Assembly: GCF_963662555.1 (NCBI RefSeq)
Contig: NZ_OY759719.1
Location: 1,074,985 to 1,138,984 of the forward strand
Direction: 5' to 3'
Length of the DNA: 64,000 bases
Source: Thiomicrorhabdus sp.
GTDB taxonomy: Bacteria > Pseudomonadota > Gammaproteobacteria > Thiomicrospirales > Thiomicrospiraceae
Positions 1-10,003 of the stretch are shown one piece after another; within the stretch, counting starts at the first letter, position 1, and each line of letters opens with the position of its first letter. The notes under the pieces are model-generated. The model was not told the DNA's origin and searched no databases. It was given only the letters and a program-made list of their open reading frames with translations. Made by a program: the position numbers and the translations under genes.

Positions 1-1859
1 ACTTTAGAGGTATTACCAATAATCGCCCTAAGGTTGATACTGAAGATCCAGAGTTAAGAGTGCATGGTCATTTAAACCGAAACCAATTAACTTTGAGTAT
101 TGATTTGGTGGGCTACAGCTTACACCAACGTGGTTACCGTGAAGGTCAGCAAGTTAAAGCACCACTAAAAGAGAACGTGGCAGCGGCGTTATTAATGCGT
201 GCAGGTTGGCCTGAGATTGCCAAACAGGGTGGATGTTTGTATGACCCAATGTGCGGTTCAGGTACCTTTTTAATTGAAGGTGCAATGATGGCCTCTGACT
301 TAGCACCAGGCCTAGAAAAAGTAAACCGTATGCTTTTAAACACTTGGAAAAAGCATGATGCTAAATTGTGGAACACGTTAATTGATGAAGCTAAAGAACG
401 AGAGGCGGAAGGCTTACGTCATTTACCCGATATTTACGGTTCTGACGCATCACATAAGTCATTAGATATTGCCGAAGAAGCTATTCACAATGCAGGGTAT
501 TTAGATTCAATTGAAATCAAACAAATGACCGTTGAACAAGGTCGCCGCTGGGGCGACTGGCAACCAGGCCTGGTAATTTGTAACCCTCCTTATGGTGAGC
601 GTTTAGGTGAAATTGAAGAAGTTAAAGTGATTTATAACGACTTAGGTAAATACCTTAAAAATGAGTTTGATGGTTGGCAAGGTGCCGTTCTGACTTGTAA
701 CCCAGAATTGGGTATGTATTTGGGCATTAAGGCCAAACGTAGTCATAACTTTTTTAACGGACCAATGGAATGTAAGCTGTTCCGTTTTGATATCACCGAA
801 GAGTTTCATCGTGAACCATCGTTAAAAGGTGGAGCAAACATTGTTCAGGAAGTGAGTTCTGTGATGCCAGAACTTGCCGATTCACAAGGTGCGGTCATGG
901 TTGGTAACCGTATTAAAAAGAATTTAAAACAGCTAAAAAAATGGGCTAAAACACATGAGGTAAATGCTTACCGAGTTTATGATGCCGACCTACCTGAATA
1001 TGCGATATCAATTGATTTATACCAAACTGAAGATGCCGGTGAATGGTTAATAGTTAACGAATATGCCGCACCAAAAACAGTAGATAAAGCTAAAGCCAAA
1101 AAACGTTTACATGAAGCCTTAGCCGCTTTACCAAACGTATTCCCAAATGTGCCTGTAGACCAAATTATTTTTAAAGTACGTAGTCGTCAATCAGGCACAT
1201 CGCAATATGAGAAGTTGGATGATAGCCGAGACTTTTATACGGTAATTGAAAACGGGGCAAAAATCCGTGTTAACTTTACCGACTATTTAGATACTGGCCT
1301 ATTTTTAGATCACCGTGATGTACGTGCTTTAGTGGCACAAAAGTCGGTTAGAAAAACGCTACTAAACCTATTTTGTTACACCGCAACCGCAACGGTTGAA
1401 GCCGCAGTTATGGGGGCAAAAAGCAGTTTAAGTGTGGATATGTCTAAAACTTATTTGTATTGGGCTGAACATAACTTAATGCACAATGAACAGAGCATTA
1501 AAGACAGTGCCCAACATAAGTTTTTACAGGCTGACGTTTTAGATTGGTTATCTAAAGAGAGTGAAAACCCAAAAGCAACGTTTGATGTCATCTTTTTAGA
1601 CCCGCCATCATTTTCTACCTCAAAACGGATGGAAGGCACTTTAGATATTCAGCGTGATCATGTCGCTTTAATTAATCAAACGATGAAACTGCTTAACCCA
1701 GGCGGAACTTTAGTGTTCTCAAATAATCTACGTAAGTTTAAGTTAGATACTGAAGCGTTAGAGAATTTGAGCATTGAAAACATTACCCAAAAAACGATGC
1801 CAAGAGATTTTCAAAGAAACAGCAAAATTCACCAGGCCTGGTTAATTTCTCACCATTAG
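1..1859 (+). CDS. rlmL: RlmKL, bifunctional 23S rRNA methyltransferase (5' end outside window)
   Basis: Fused methyltransferase that, in the family, makes m2G2445 (RlmL half) and m7G2069 (RlmK half) on 23S rRNA. The frame is open back to base 3, giving 618 visible residues; about 100 N-terminal residues including the THUMP domain lie outside the window, so the GTG at 60 is an internal valine codon. The RlmL half shows DPMCGSGTFLIEG and the catalytic NPPYGERLG motif; the RlmK half shows DPPSFSTSKRM near the C-terminus. Two copies of the ACCAGGCCTGGT palindrome lie inside it, one read as PGLV and one as QAWL eight residues from the end. Confidence 0.95.
   Translation, partial: FRGITNNRPKVDTEDPELRVHGHLNRNQLTLSIDLVGYSLHQRGYREGQQVKAPLKENVAAALLMRAGWPEIAKQGGCLYDPMCGSGTFLIEGAMMASDLAPGLEKVNRMLLNTWKKHDAKLWNTLIDEAKEREAEGLRHLPDIYGSDASHKSLDIAEEAIHNAGYLDSIEIKQMTVEQGRRWGDWQPGLVICNPPYGERLGEIEEVKVIYNDLGKYLKNEFDGWQGAVLTCNPELGMYLGIKAKRSHNFFNGPMECKLFRFDITEEFHREPSLKGGANIVQEVSSVMPELADSQGAVMVGNRIKKNLKQLKKWAKTHEVNAYRVYDADLPEYAISIDLYQTEDAGEWLIVNEYAAPKTVDKAKAKKRLHEALAALPNVFPNVPVDQIIFKVRSRQSGTSQYEKLDDSRDFYTVIENGAKIRVNFTDYLDTGLFLDHRDVRALVAQKSVRKTLLNLFCYTATATVEAAVMGAKSSLSVDMSKTYLYWAEHNLMHNEQSIKDSAQHKFLQADVLDWLSKESENPKATFDVIFLDPPSFSTSKRMEGTLDIQRDHVALINQTMKLLNPGGTLVFSNNLRKFKLDTEALENLSIENITQKTMPRDFQRNSKIHQAWLISHH
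563..574. repeat. dispersed palindrome ACCAGGCCTGGT (exact)
   Basis: Inside rlmKL, read as QPGLV. Confidence 0.9.
1831..1842. repeat. dispersed palindrome ACCAGGCCTGGT (exact)
   Basis: Near the 3' end of rlmKL, read as HQAWL. Confidence 0.9.
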
Positions 1860-1958
1860 GAATTCATTAGTCGTTAATGGGATGTTAATGCGGCGTTAAA
1901 AGTGAATAGTGCTTAAAGAATATAAGGCACTGCAGCAGTAAAGCAGGAGATAAATTTT

Positions 1959-3311
1959 ATGAATTACTCTATTGCCAGGCAAAGTTTGCTAGGTATTGGT
2001 ATTAAAGAGAGTTTTGAAATTCAAAAACAAGCTGACTATCTTCTTAGTAAAGAAAATCAATTTTTTGAGGAGTTTTTTCGTTGGTACGAATCTCTCAATT
2101 TGATTGTTTTAGATAAGGATAAAATTTTAAACAAAAATTTATTTAGGGCTTTTATAGCAGGCCATTATGATGAACAATTTTATATTGATTTATATCATCA
2201 AGCCTTAGCGTGGCATAGTCATGGCTTCAATCTAAGCAGAGCTATGTTATTGCTTTCTAATTTTCGTCAACAGTTTGTGTTAATTGCAGAGCAACAAAAT
2301 AACCATGTGCTTGCTAAGGATCTTTGCAATAGCATAGATATAGGGCAAGCAGTTGTTTCTGACGTGTATCACTTGCATCAAACCTTAGTGAGTTTTCGCA
2401 AACGATCACAAACTGAAATCAAACGTATTCGTCGTTCATTTCATCTTATCTCATCAAGAGCCCCAGAAGAGCTAGTACAAGCTTTTATTGACCACCAAAA
2501 CTGGAAAATAACGGCGTACGCCTGTGCTTTAGGTGAAGTAGATAATTTTGATTTTGCCTATTCAACTCACGATTGCCTTTTAGGAAAATGGTTAGATTCT
2601 GGTGGTACGGATAAAATTCCTACGGAAGAAATAGAGAACTTTTTACATTATCATGAAGAGGTGCATCGTTTAGGCTATTTGGCTTTAAAAGAAGCATCGG
2701 AACAACATCCAGAACGAATCGTTGAATTTTTAAACGAAATGGAATTAGCCTCTGACGAAGTTTGTAGAGTATTGCTTGAATGCATTGAAGAAGAATTTAT
2801 ATTGGCGGCAAATTTGGATTCATTAACTAATTTACCAAATAGAAAAGCCTTTGATACTCAGTTAAATCATAACTTAGCCTTAGCCAAACGCTGTGGTTTA
2901 TGGGTTGGACTCATTGTGATTGATGTTGATTACTTTAAAAACATTAATGACTCCTTTGGTCACTCTTACGGTGATAAGGTATTAATTGAACTAGCGAGTG
3001 TGATAGAAACCATTATTCGCCTAGAAGATAATGTTTACCGTTGGGGCGGGGAAGAGTTTGCGGTATTGGCTATGGATAAATCGGCTGTAGGTGTTGAGCA
3101 GCTTGCAGAGCGGATTCGTCAGAGTGTAGAACAAACAGTATTTTGTGAAGAAGAGTCCCAATCTTATAAATGCACTGTCAGTTGTGGAGCGATTAGTTTT
3201 CACCCAGAAGTCGATTTATTTGCCAAAGAAGTCTTTGAATTGGTTGATCAGCAGCTTTTTAAAGCTAAAGAGCTCGGAAGAAACCGAGTTTCTTACATAA
3301 CTCTTGAGTGA
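1959..3311 (+). CDS. diguanylate cyclase with CZB zinc-sensor domain (DgcZ-like)
   Basis: Predicted cytoplasmic c-di-GMP synthase of 450 residues with no membrane segment. Residues about 1-150 form an all-helical region I cannot assign. Residues about 170-245 carry the chemoreceptor zinc-binding (CZB) pattern: DHQNW, then CLLGKW, then HYHEEVH, the His/Cys set that binds zinc in E. coli DgcZ. Residues about 285-450 are GGDEF with active-site GGEEF and an intact RLED inhibitory site five residues upstream of it. AGGAG stands 8 bases before the ATG. By family analogy zinc would inhibit it; that is inference. Confidence 0.85.
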   Translation: MNYSIARQSLLGIGIKESFEIQKQADYLLSKENQFFEEFFRWYESLNLIVLDKDKILNKNLFRAFIAGHYDEQFYIDLYHQALAWHSHGFNLSRAMLLLSNFRQQFVLIAEQQNNHVLAKDLCNSIDIGQAVVSDVYHLHQTLVSFRKRSQTEIKRIRRSFHLISSRAPEELVQAFIDHQNWKITAYACALGEVDNFDFAYSTHDCLLGKWLDSGGTDKIPTEEIENFLHYHEEVHRLGYLALKEASEQHPERIVEFLNEMELASDEVCRVLLECIEEEFILAANLDSLTNLPNRKAFDTQLNHNLALAKRCGLWVGLIVIDVDYFKNINDSFGHSYGDKVLIELASVIETIIRLEDNVYRWGGEEFAVLAMDKSAVGVEQLAERIRQSVEQTVFCEEESQSYKCTVSCGAISFHPEVDLFAKEVFELVDQQLFKAKELGRNRVSYITLE

Positions 3312-3383
3312 GATTAACTTATCTATTCGCAATTTAGATTATTATCCTTATCTTTAAAATAACAGCAAAATCGGAACGGGCAT

Positions 3384-4766
3384 ATGGAACAAAAAATTCA
3401 ATTTGATGAAGCGTTGATTAAACGTTATAACCAATCAGGGCCACGTTACACCTCTTACCCAACTGCGGTACAGTTTGACGAAACCTTTGGTATTGCCGAT
3501 TACAAAGAAGCGGTGCAAAGAAGTAATGACTCTGGTCGTGGTTTATCGTTGTATTACCATATTCCGTTTTGTGACACCGTTTGCTTTTTTTGTGCCTGTA
3601 ATAAGGTTTGGACGCGTGATCGTTCAAAAACCACGCCATATTTAGAACGTCTGTTTAAAGAAATAGAGATGCAGTCTGAGCTATTTGATTCATCTAGAAA
3701 AGTAGAACAATTGCATTTAGGGGGCGGTACACCTACTTTTATTAATAACGATGAAATGCGTCAGTTAATGGAAAAAACTCGTCAACATTTCAATTTGTAT
3801 GACGATGATTCTGGTGAATATTCTATTGAAATTGACCCTCGTGAAGCGAATCGTGAATCGGTTAAATTACTGCGTGAACTTGGTTTTAATCGAATGAGTT
3901 TAGGGGTGCAAGATTTTGACCCTGATGTTCAAAAAGCGGTCAATCGTATTCAAACCCAAGCCGAGACTTTTGAGGTGTTAGAAGGGGCTCGTGAAGCAGG
4001 TTTTATGTCTGTGAATGTGGATTTGATTTATGGCCTGCCGTTGCAAACAGAGAAAGGGTTTATTAAAACGCTTGATAGAGTGCTTGAGGCTGAACCAGAC
4101 CGTTTCTCTATCTTTAACTATGCCCACATGCCAAGCATGTTTCCAACGCAAAAGAAAATGAATGAAGCTGATATGCCTTCAGCCGATGAAAAATTAGCGA
4201 TATTGCATGCCTCAACTGAACGTTTATTAGAAGCGGGTTATGTCTATATTGGAATGGATCATTTTGCCAAGCCAGACGATGAATTGGCGATTGCACAACG
4301 TAATGAAACTCTTTACAGAAATTTTCAAGGCTATTCAACTCATGCCGAGTGTGATTTAGTGGGAATGGGAGCGACTTCCATCTCTTTGGTAAATAACACC
4401 TACGCCCAAAACCGTAAAGGTTTAGCGGAATATTATGAGGCGATTGATGCTGGTGATTTAGCGGTATTTAGAGGGGTTCAATTAACCGAAGATGACGAGC
4501 TTCGCCGTGATGTCATTACTCGTTTAATTAGTCATTTTCATCTAAATTTTGCCAAAATCGACCAGGCCTGGAAAATTCGTTTTAAAGAGTATTTCGCTAA
4601 AGAATTAAAAAACTTAGCCCCTATGGCAGAAGACGAATTATTAACCTTAAGCGATGAAGATATTTACATTACACCAAAAGGCCGTTTATTGATTCGTAAC
4701 ATCTGCATGGTGTTTGATGCGTACTTAAAAGAAGGTACGGCTAACCGTTTCTCTAAAGTGATTTAA
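3384..4766 (+). CDS. hemN: oxygen-independent coproporphyrinogen III oxidase HemN
   Basis: Radical SAM enzyme that decarboxylates two propionates of coproporphyrinogen III to protoporphyrinogen IX in heme synthesis without O2. The 460-residue length matches the family. The FeS-binding cysteines are at 63, 67 and 70, with the HemN-specific extra Cys at 72 (FCDTVCFFCAC); LGGGTPT and NVDLIYGLP are further family motifs. It follows the CZB cyclase by about 70 bases. No clear FNR box was seen upstream. A near-copy of the dispersed palindrome encodes DQAW near the C-terminus. Confidence 0.95.
   Translation: MEQKIQFDEALIKRYNQSGPRYTSYPTAVQFDETFGIADYKEAVQRSNDSGRGLSLYYHIPFCDTVCFFCACNKVWTRDRSKTTPYLERLFKEIEMQSELFDSSRKVEQLHLGGGTPTFINNDEMRQLMEKTRQHFNLYDDDSGEYSIEIDPREANRESVKLLRELGFNRMSLGVQDFDPDVQKAVNRIQTQAETFEVLEGAREAGFMSVNVDLIYGLPLQTEKGFIKTLDRVLEAEPDRFSIFNYAHMPSMFPTQKKMNEADMPSADEKLAILHASTERLLEAGYVYIGMDHFAKPDDELAIAQRNETLYRNFQGYSTHAECDLVGMGATSISLVNNTYAQNRKGLAEYYEAIDAGDLAVFRGVQLTEDDELRRDVITRLISHFHLNFAKIDQAWKIRFKEYFAKELKNLAPMAEDELLTLSDEDIYITPKGRLLIRNICMVFDAYLKEGTANRFSKVI
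4561..4572. repeat. dispersed palindrome, one mismatch
   Basis: ACCAGGCCTGGA inside hemN, read as DQAWK. Confidence 0.8.
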
Positions 4767-4780
4767 TAAGATAAAAGTAA

Positions 4781-4803
4781 ATTCCCGTGTTTAACACGGG
4801 AAT
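4781..4803. repeat. perfect inverted repeat after hemN
   Basis: Arms ATTCCCGTGTT and AACACGGGAAT around one central base, followed by GAC. There is no T tract, so it is not a classical terminator. A similar hairpin ending in AATGAC lies at 22001. Confidence 0.6.
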
Positions 4804-4887
4804 GACGATAGCTGGATTTGTCTTTTTCGTTGTGTTGATTGTTTAGATTTACCCTATGCTCACAATGTATGGTTTTCCACAGGACAT

Positions 4888-4899
4888 ACCAGGCCTGGT
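4888..4899. repeat. dispersed palindrome ACCAGGCCTGGT (exact)
   Basis: Between the convergent genes hemN and the DUF218 gene; flanks extend it to TACCAGGCCTGGTA. Confidence 0.9.
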
Positions 4900-4966
4900 A
4901 AAATTTCAAAAACCTTCGTGACTTCGTGGTTCAAAAAATTATCAAATCTAAGCTTCTGGAAACCTA

Positions 4967-5767
4967 TTAAGGTTCTGGAAACCAACTATTGGTTTTACCG
5001 GTTAAGTAATACACCGTTAAGCCAATCCATTCCCTCCAAGCTGGTTCTAACGCTTTTAAATGGTCAAAGAAATCAAAATCTAAAATACGTAAGCTGTCTG
5101 AATTAGAACGGTAATCAACCGGATAGGGCACAACTTTCACACCTTGCATTCTTGCAATCCCCACGGCTCTTGGCATATGAAAGGCAGAAGTGACTAATAA
5201 ATAAGTACCATTTTCAGTAGGTAACAACGGTTTAGTGTATCTAAAGTTTTCGTAGGTATTTCGTGATTTAGATTCAATAATTAAGCGTGATGGCTTAATA
5301 CCAATAGTGGTAAGAAGTTGTTTTGCTATTGAAGCTTCGCCAGAGGTATTTTGCAAACTGATTAAACCACTGCCACCAGTAAAAATAACGGGTGCTTGTG
5401 GATAAAGCTTGGCTAAGTGTGCAGCACCAATATAACGATCACCACCCATTCCGAGTTCGGCAACATTCCAGCTTAAAGAACGTTTTAAGTCTTCTCCACC
5501 ACCTAAAATAATAATGCCATCAATTTTAGAGGGTAGAGTTTGAGGTTTGCTAAAACGGTTTTCTAGCGGTTTCATGACATAATCACTAACGGGGTAGGCC
5601 ATCAAAATAAAGGCGATTAATCCGGTAGGAATAAGAATTAATTTTGCCAGAAAAATTCGATTAAATAATAGAAACAATATGCCAACAAAAAGAGCAAAGA
5701 CTAATAGGTTGCCAGGGCTTAATAAAGCCCAACTGATTTTTGAAAGTAGAAAAAATAGTTCATTCAT
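4967..5767 (-). CDS. YdcF/ElyC-family (DUF218) membrane protein
   Basis: A 266-residue protein of the DUF218 family (ElyC, SanA, YdcF), members of which are linked to envelope integrity and lipid carrier metabolism. Two hydrophobic segments lie at about residues 15-35 and 38-58, then a soluble domain with IIILGGG at about 85, FTGGSG at about 128 and ESKSRNTYENF at about 168, all typical of DUF218. The biochemical activity of the family is unsettled. It converges with hemN and sits 8 bases downstream of the PAS-GGDEF gene on the same strand, so they are probably cotranscribed. Confidence 0.8.
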   Translation of the reverse strand: MNELFFLLSKISWALLSPGNLLVFALFVGILFLLFNRIFLAKLILIPTGLIAFILMAYPVSDYVMKPLENRFSKPQTLPSKIDGIIILGGGEDLKRSLSWNVAELGMGGDRYIGAAHLAKLYPQAPVIFTGGSGLISLQNTSGEASIAKQLLTTIGIKPSRLIIESKSRNTYENFRYTKPLLPTENGTYLLVTSAFHMPRAVGIARMQGVKVVPYPVDYRSNSDSLRILDFDFFDHLKALEPAWREWIGLTVYYLTGKTNSWFPEP

Positions 5768-5775
5768 AATATGAA

Positions 5776-7074
5776 TTATTTAAAAGAGTACTCGTCATTT
5801 GCTTTTGCTATAACGGTTTGATTTCGACCACTTTGTTTGGCGATATATGAAGCGGAGTCAGCTCGTTTGAAAAGGCTTTCAAAGTCTTTAGAATCTGATT
5901 CTGAAGTGCAAGCAATACCAATACTTATGGTCTGTTTAGGGATGCCTAAAGTTTGCCAATCAGCATTTTCAAATAATTTATGAATCTTAGCGGTAAATGA
6001 ATTGATTTCAACTATTGAGGTATTTGGAAAAACGCAAATAAACTCTTCACCACCCCAGCGGTAAATCAAATCTGTTGGTCGCATAAAACGGCTTAGAATA
6101 TCAGCAGTAAACTTGAGCACTTCATCACCACGTTGATGCCCATATTGGTCATTAATACGTTTAAAGTAATCTAAATCTAGCATGGCTAAACAAAGGTCTT
6201 GGTTGTGTGCAATAGCTTTAGAAATCAACTCCTGAGCTTTTAATTCACCACAACGTCTATTGGGTAATTTGGTTAAAAAGTCTTCAGAAGCTAAGTCTTC
6301 TAACTGTTGTTCAAGCTGTTTTAGCTTGTTGATGTTATGCACCATTCCGACCATCATTATGGGGTTACCAGATTCATCCCGCTCGCAAATTTTGCCTTTA
6401 TCATGAACCCACAAGTAGTGTCCATTGCGATTTTTTAAACGGTATTGATGTTCATAATGTGAACGTTCATTATTGAGGTGGGCATTAAGTGAAGCCATAA
6501 CGTATTCAAGATCTTCTGGATGAATGTTATTGCTCCATGTATCTACGGTTGGCTCCATTTCATCAGGGCCATAACCAAGCATTTTTTTTAATTGCGGACT
6601 AAAAAACACATGGCCGTTGCTTATCTCCCACTCCCATAATCCATCAGAGGCTTCATTTAAAGCAAACCAAATTCTATGATCACGGGTATTGAGTGTATCT
6701 TCGTGCTCTAAGCGTTTACCAATATCACGTGCGACTGAGAGAAAATATTCTTGGTGTTTATATTCAAAAACGGTAGTAATGATTTCTACAGAGATGTCGC
6801 CACCATTTTTATGGTGGTGATTTCCAACAAAGGTAAAAGATTTGTTGTTACGAATAACTTGAGCGATTTCTTCCCATTGCGGCATGCCAACCATATGCCG
6901 CTGCAAACTCAGTACTGAGTGGTTTAGAATTTCATGTTTTTCATAACCTAAATCTTCATGTGCAGCACGGTTGCACCATAAGATGTTAGAACTGCCTGGA
7001 TCAATTAGATAAACTGCATCTTCCATGTTATCAAACAGAACGTTTAAATCGACAGTACTTAATTCTTTGGGCAT
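5776..7074 (-). CDS. PAS-PAS-GGDEF diguanylate cyclase
   Basis: Predicted c-di-GMP synthase of 432 residues without membrane segments. PAS domain 1 is about residues 10-125, a PAS_3/PAC-type second PAS is about 135-255 (WEWEISNGHVFFSPQLKKMLGY, HPEDLEYV), and GGDEF is about 265-432 with active-site GGEEF and an RPTD inhibitory site five residues before it, so both catalysis and product inhibition look intact. It is divergent from clpB and likely in one transcript with the DUF218 gene. The ligand of the PAS domains cannot be told from sequence. Confidence 0.9.
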   Translation of the reverse strand: MPKELSTVDLNVLFDNMEDAVYLIDPGSSNILWCNRAAHEDLGYEKHEILNHSVLSLQRHMVGMPQWEEIAQVIRNNKSFTFVGNHHHKNGGDISVEIITTVFEYKHQEYFLSVARDIGKRLEHEDTLNTRDHRIWFALNEASDGLWEWEISNGHVFFSPQLKKMLGYGPDEMEPTVDTWSNNIHPEDLEYVMASLNAHLNNERSHYEHQYRLKNRNGHYLWVHDKGKICERDESGNPIMMVGMVHNINKLKQLEQQLEDLASEDFLTKLPNRRCGELKAQELISKAIAHNQDLCLAMLDLDYFKRINDQYGHQRGDEVLKFTADILSRFMRPTDLIYRWGGEEFICVFPNTSIVEINSFTAKIHKLFENADWQTLGIPKQTISIGIACTSESDSKDFESLFKRADSASYIAKQSGRNQTVIAKANDEYSFK

Positions 7075-7216
7075 AACTTCGACACTTTTAAATAGGGCTT
7101 TTTATTAGTCTTTACATCTTAAATGTAGGGTTTTGTAGATTTACAAATTATGTGATAAATCTACCACCTTTTCAGGTGAATTTTTTGTCTATTTATTGTA
7201 AAAACGAAAAAAACTC

Positions 7217-7241
7217 TTTTAAATCAGATAATCATCCCCAT
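7217..7241 (+). promoter_or_regulatory. possible heat-shock sigma-32 promoter of clpB
   Basis: CCCCAT at 7236-7241 matches the sigma-32 -10 core. A weak -35 (TTTTAA, 7217-7222, four of six to CTTGAA) lies 13 bases upstream, within the normal spacing. Assignment rests mainly on the -10 match and the identity of the downstream gene. Confidence 0.4.
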
Positions 7242-7284
7242 TATCTTAGTATCAAACAGACAAGAATTAAGGAGTTTGTCAAAA

Positions 7285-9855
7285 ATGATGGACAAGTTTA
7301 CAACCCAATTTCAAAGCATTCTGGCTCAAGCACAATCTGCGGCAGTAGGGCATGACAATCAATATATTGAGCCTGTGCACATCCTATCAGCGTTGATTGA
7401 CGAGTCTGGTAATTTATTGCAACTGGCTAATGTAAATGTGCCTTTACTTAAGCAATCACTGGCTGAAAAAATTAGCAGTTTGCCAAAAGTTTCTGGAGCT
7501 GGTGGTAATGTGCAGTTGTCACAAGCATCGGCCAATGTTTTAAATATAATGGATAAGCAAGCCCAAAAAAATGGTGATGCTTATATTGCGAGTGAATTGT
7601 TTTATCCTGCATTATTAGAGACTTCTGATTATGCAGCAACTTTATTGAAGAAAGCAGGTGCAACAAAAGAGGCACTCAATAATGCGATTCAAAATGTACG
7701 AGGAGGCGAAAGCGTGCAAGATCAAAATGCAGAAGAAAACAGACAAGCATTAGATAAATATACTGTAGATTTAACTGAACTAGCGGAACAAGGAAAGTTA
7801 GACCCAGTAATTGGTCGTGATGATGAGATTCGCCGTGCTGTTCAAGTGTTACAACGTCGTACCAAAAACAATCCAGTATTAATTGGTGAGCCAGGTGTGG
7901 GTAAAACCGCCATTGTAGAAGGTTTAGCGCAACGTATTGTAAATGGCGAAGTACCTGAAGGCCTAAAGAAAAAACGTTTACTTTCACTGGATTTAGCAGG
8001 CCTGTTAGCTGGAGCTAAATACCGTGGTGAATTTGAAGAGCGTTTAAAAGCATTGCTTAAAGATTTAGACAAACAAGAAGGTCAGGTAATCTTATTTATT
8101 GATGAGATTCATACCATGGTAGGAGCAGGTAAAACTGAAGGTTCTATGGATGCAGGTAATATGCTTAAACCTGCTCTTGCACGTGGTGCTTTGCATTGTA
8201 TTGGTGCTACTACGTTAAATGAGTACCGTGAAAATATTGAAAAAGATGCGGCTTTAGAGCGTCGTTTTCAAAAAGTCATTGTCGATGAGCCAACAGAAGA
8301 AGATACCATCGCGATTTTACGTGGTTTAAAAGAGCGTTATGAGGTGCATCACGGGGTTGATATTACTGACCCTGCGATTGTTGCCGCAGCCAGATTGTCG
8401 CAACGTTACATCACTGACCGCCAGTTACCGGATAAAGCAATTGACTTGATTGATGAAGCGGCATCTCGCATTCGTATGGAAATTGACTCTAAACCTGAGG
8501 TGATGGACAAGCTTGATCGCCGTTTAATTCAGTTAAAAATCGAGCAAGTTGCACTGAAAAAAGAGAAAGATGAAGCCTCTAAAAAACGCATGGAGATTTT
8601 ACAGGATGAAATCAAAAATCTTGAAAAAGAGTATTCAGATTTAGAAGAAATTTGGAAAAAAGATAAAGCGGCTTTACAAGGTGCTCAGCAATATAAAGAG
8701 AAACTTGAAGCGGCACGTATTGAGCTTGAAGCTGAAAGGCGTGCAGGTAACTTAGCCAAAATGTCTGAGATTCAATACGGCACGATTCCTGATTTAGAAG
8801 CTAAAATTCAAGCCGCTGAAATGGCGGAGAGTGAAGCTGAAGAGGGTGAAGGTTCGCATTTATTACGTAATAAAGTAACCGAAGAAGAGATTGCCGAAGT
8901 GGTGGCACGTTGGACAGGAATTCCTGTTTCAAGAATGATGGAAGGTGAGCGCGATAAGTTATTGCGTATGGAAGAAGAGTTAACTAAAAATGTTATTGGG
9001 CAGGATGAAGCGGTTAAAGCTGTTTCAGATGCGATTCGTCGTTCACGTGCGGGTCTTTCAGACCCGAATCGTCCTAATGGTTCATTCTTATTCCTGGGGC
9101 CAACGGGCGTTGGTAAAACCGAATTGACCAAATCTTTAGCTGATTTCTTATTTGATACTCAAGATGCGATTGTGCGTATTGATATGTCTGAGTTTATGGA
9201 AAAACATTCGGTTTCTCGATTAGTGGGTGCACCTCCTGGTTATGTAGGTTATGAACAAGGCGGTTATTTAACCGAAGCAGTTCGCCGTAAACCTTATTCT
9301 GTCATATTATTGGATGAGGTTGAAAAAGCACATCCAGATGTCTTTAATATTTTATTGCAAGTATTAGACGATGGACGTTTAACCGATGGTCAGGGGCGTA
9401 CTGTGGACTTTAAAAACACAGTAATTGTTATGACCTCAAACTTAGGTTCGCAAGTCATTCAAGAGAAGGCGGGTGTTGCTACTTACGATGAAATGAAAGC
9501 TGATGTTATGGAAGTGGTAGGTGATTACTTTAGACCTGAATTCATAAACCGTATTGACGATATTGTGGTGTTCCACCCATTAGGAAAAGAACAGATTCGC
9601 TCTATTGCCAATATTCAGTTACAAGGCTTGCGTGAACGTTTGGCTCATTCTGAAATAGCTTTAGAGGTAACAGATGCCGTGTTAGATGCGATTGGTGAAC
9701 AAGGCTTTGATCCGGTGTTTGGAGCAAGACCTTTAAAACGTGTAATTCAACAACGTATTGAAAACCCATTGGCACAAAAAATCCTCAAAGGAAATTATGC
9801 ATCAGGTTCAACGATACATATTGAATTGCAAGGTGATGAGATTACCTTTAATTAG
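7285..9855 (+). CDS. clpB: ATP-dependent disaggregase ClpB
   Basis: Hexameric AAA+ chaperone that works with DnaK to dissolve protein aggregates in the cytoplasm. About 856 residues from the ATG at 7285, the E. coli length. Order: Clp_N repeats to about 145, AAA1 with GEPGVGKT, coiled-coil middle domain about 400-520, AAA2 with GPTGVGKT, and a D2 C-terminal domain ([10 protein letters not shown]). The ATG at 7285 is chosen because AAGGAG at 7269-7274 stands 10 bases ahead; an in-frame TTG at 7276 is too close to that site. Upstream CCCCAT suggests heat-shock control. Confidence 0.97.
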   Translation: MMDKFTTQFQSILAQAQSAAVGHDNQYIEPVHILSALIDESGNLLQLANVNVPLLKQSLAEKISSLPKVSGAGGNVQLSQASANVLNIMDKQAQKNGDAYIASELFYPALLETSDYAATLLKKAGATKEALNNAIQNVRGGESVQDQNAEENRQALDKYTVDLTELAEQGKLDPVIGRDDEIRRAVQVLQRRTKNNPVLIGEPGVGKTAIVEGLAQRIVNGEVPEGLKKKRLLSLDLAGLLAGAKYRGEFEERLKALLKDLDKQEGQVILFIDEIHTMVGAGKTEGSMDAGNMLKPALARGALHCIGATTLNEYRENIEKDAALERRFQKVIVDEPTEEDTIAILRGLKERYEVHHGVDITDPAIVAAARLSQRYITDRQLPDKAIDLIDEAASRIRMEIDSKPEVMDKLDRRLIQLKIEQVALKKEKDEASKKRMEILQDEIKNLEKEYSDLEEIWKKDKAALQGAQQYKEKLEAARIELEAERRAGNLAKMSEIQYGTIPDLEAKIQAAEMAESEAEEGEGSHLLRNKVTEEEIAEVVARWTGIPVSRMMEGERDKLLRMEEELTKNVIGQDEAVKAVSDAIRRSRAGLSDPNRPNGSFLFLGPTGVGKTELTKSLADFLFDTQDAIVRIDMSEFMEKHSVSRLVGAPPGYVGYEQGGYLTEAVRRKPYSVILLDEVEKAHPDVFNILLQVLDDGRLTDGQGRTVDFKNTVIVMTSNLGSQVIQEKAGVATYDEMKADVMEVVGDYFRPEFINRIDDIVVFHPLGKEQIRSIANIQLQGLRERLAHSEIALEVTDAVLDAIGEQGFDPVFGARPLKRVIQQRIENPLAQKILKGNYASGSTIHIELQGDEITFN
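7701..7716 (+). promoter_or_regulatory. internal ribosome-binding site and GTG start for short ClpB
   Basis: AGGAGG (7701-7706), seven bases, then in-frame GTG (7714-7716) at codon 144, just after the N-terminal domain. E. coli makes ClpB lacking the N-domain from an internal GTG at codon 149; this is the equivalent position with a perfect Shine-Dalgarno sequence. Confidence 0.75.
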
Positions 9856-9885
9856 TCAGAATTAGTTTGATTCGATAAATCACTA

Positions 9886-9920
9886 AACTCACTTTTCTTT
9901 TAGGAAAGTGGGTTTTTTTT
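9886..9920 (+). terminator. rho-independent terminator of clpB
   Basis: AACTCACTTT pairs with AAAGTGGGTT (one G-U) around a nine-base loop, followed by a run of T. It starts about 30 bases after the clpB stop codon. Confidence 0.8.
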
Positions 9921-10003
9921 ATTTCTACTGAAAAGGAATTAAAGCATCACTTTTACTCAATAATGCTTAAAAATCTAAAAAGATTGAATTGACGTTCAAA
10001 AAT

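Noticed and set aside
4918-5106. Short plus-strand reading frame over the 3' end of the DUF218 gene
   Set aside because: It is largely antisense to a well-supported gene, lacks a ribosome site and has no recognisable sequence.
7152-7355. Reading frame overlapping the start of clpB
   Set aside because: It covers the clpB promoter and ribosome site and runs out of frame into clpB; composition is not protein-like.
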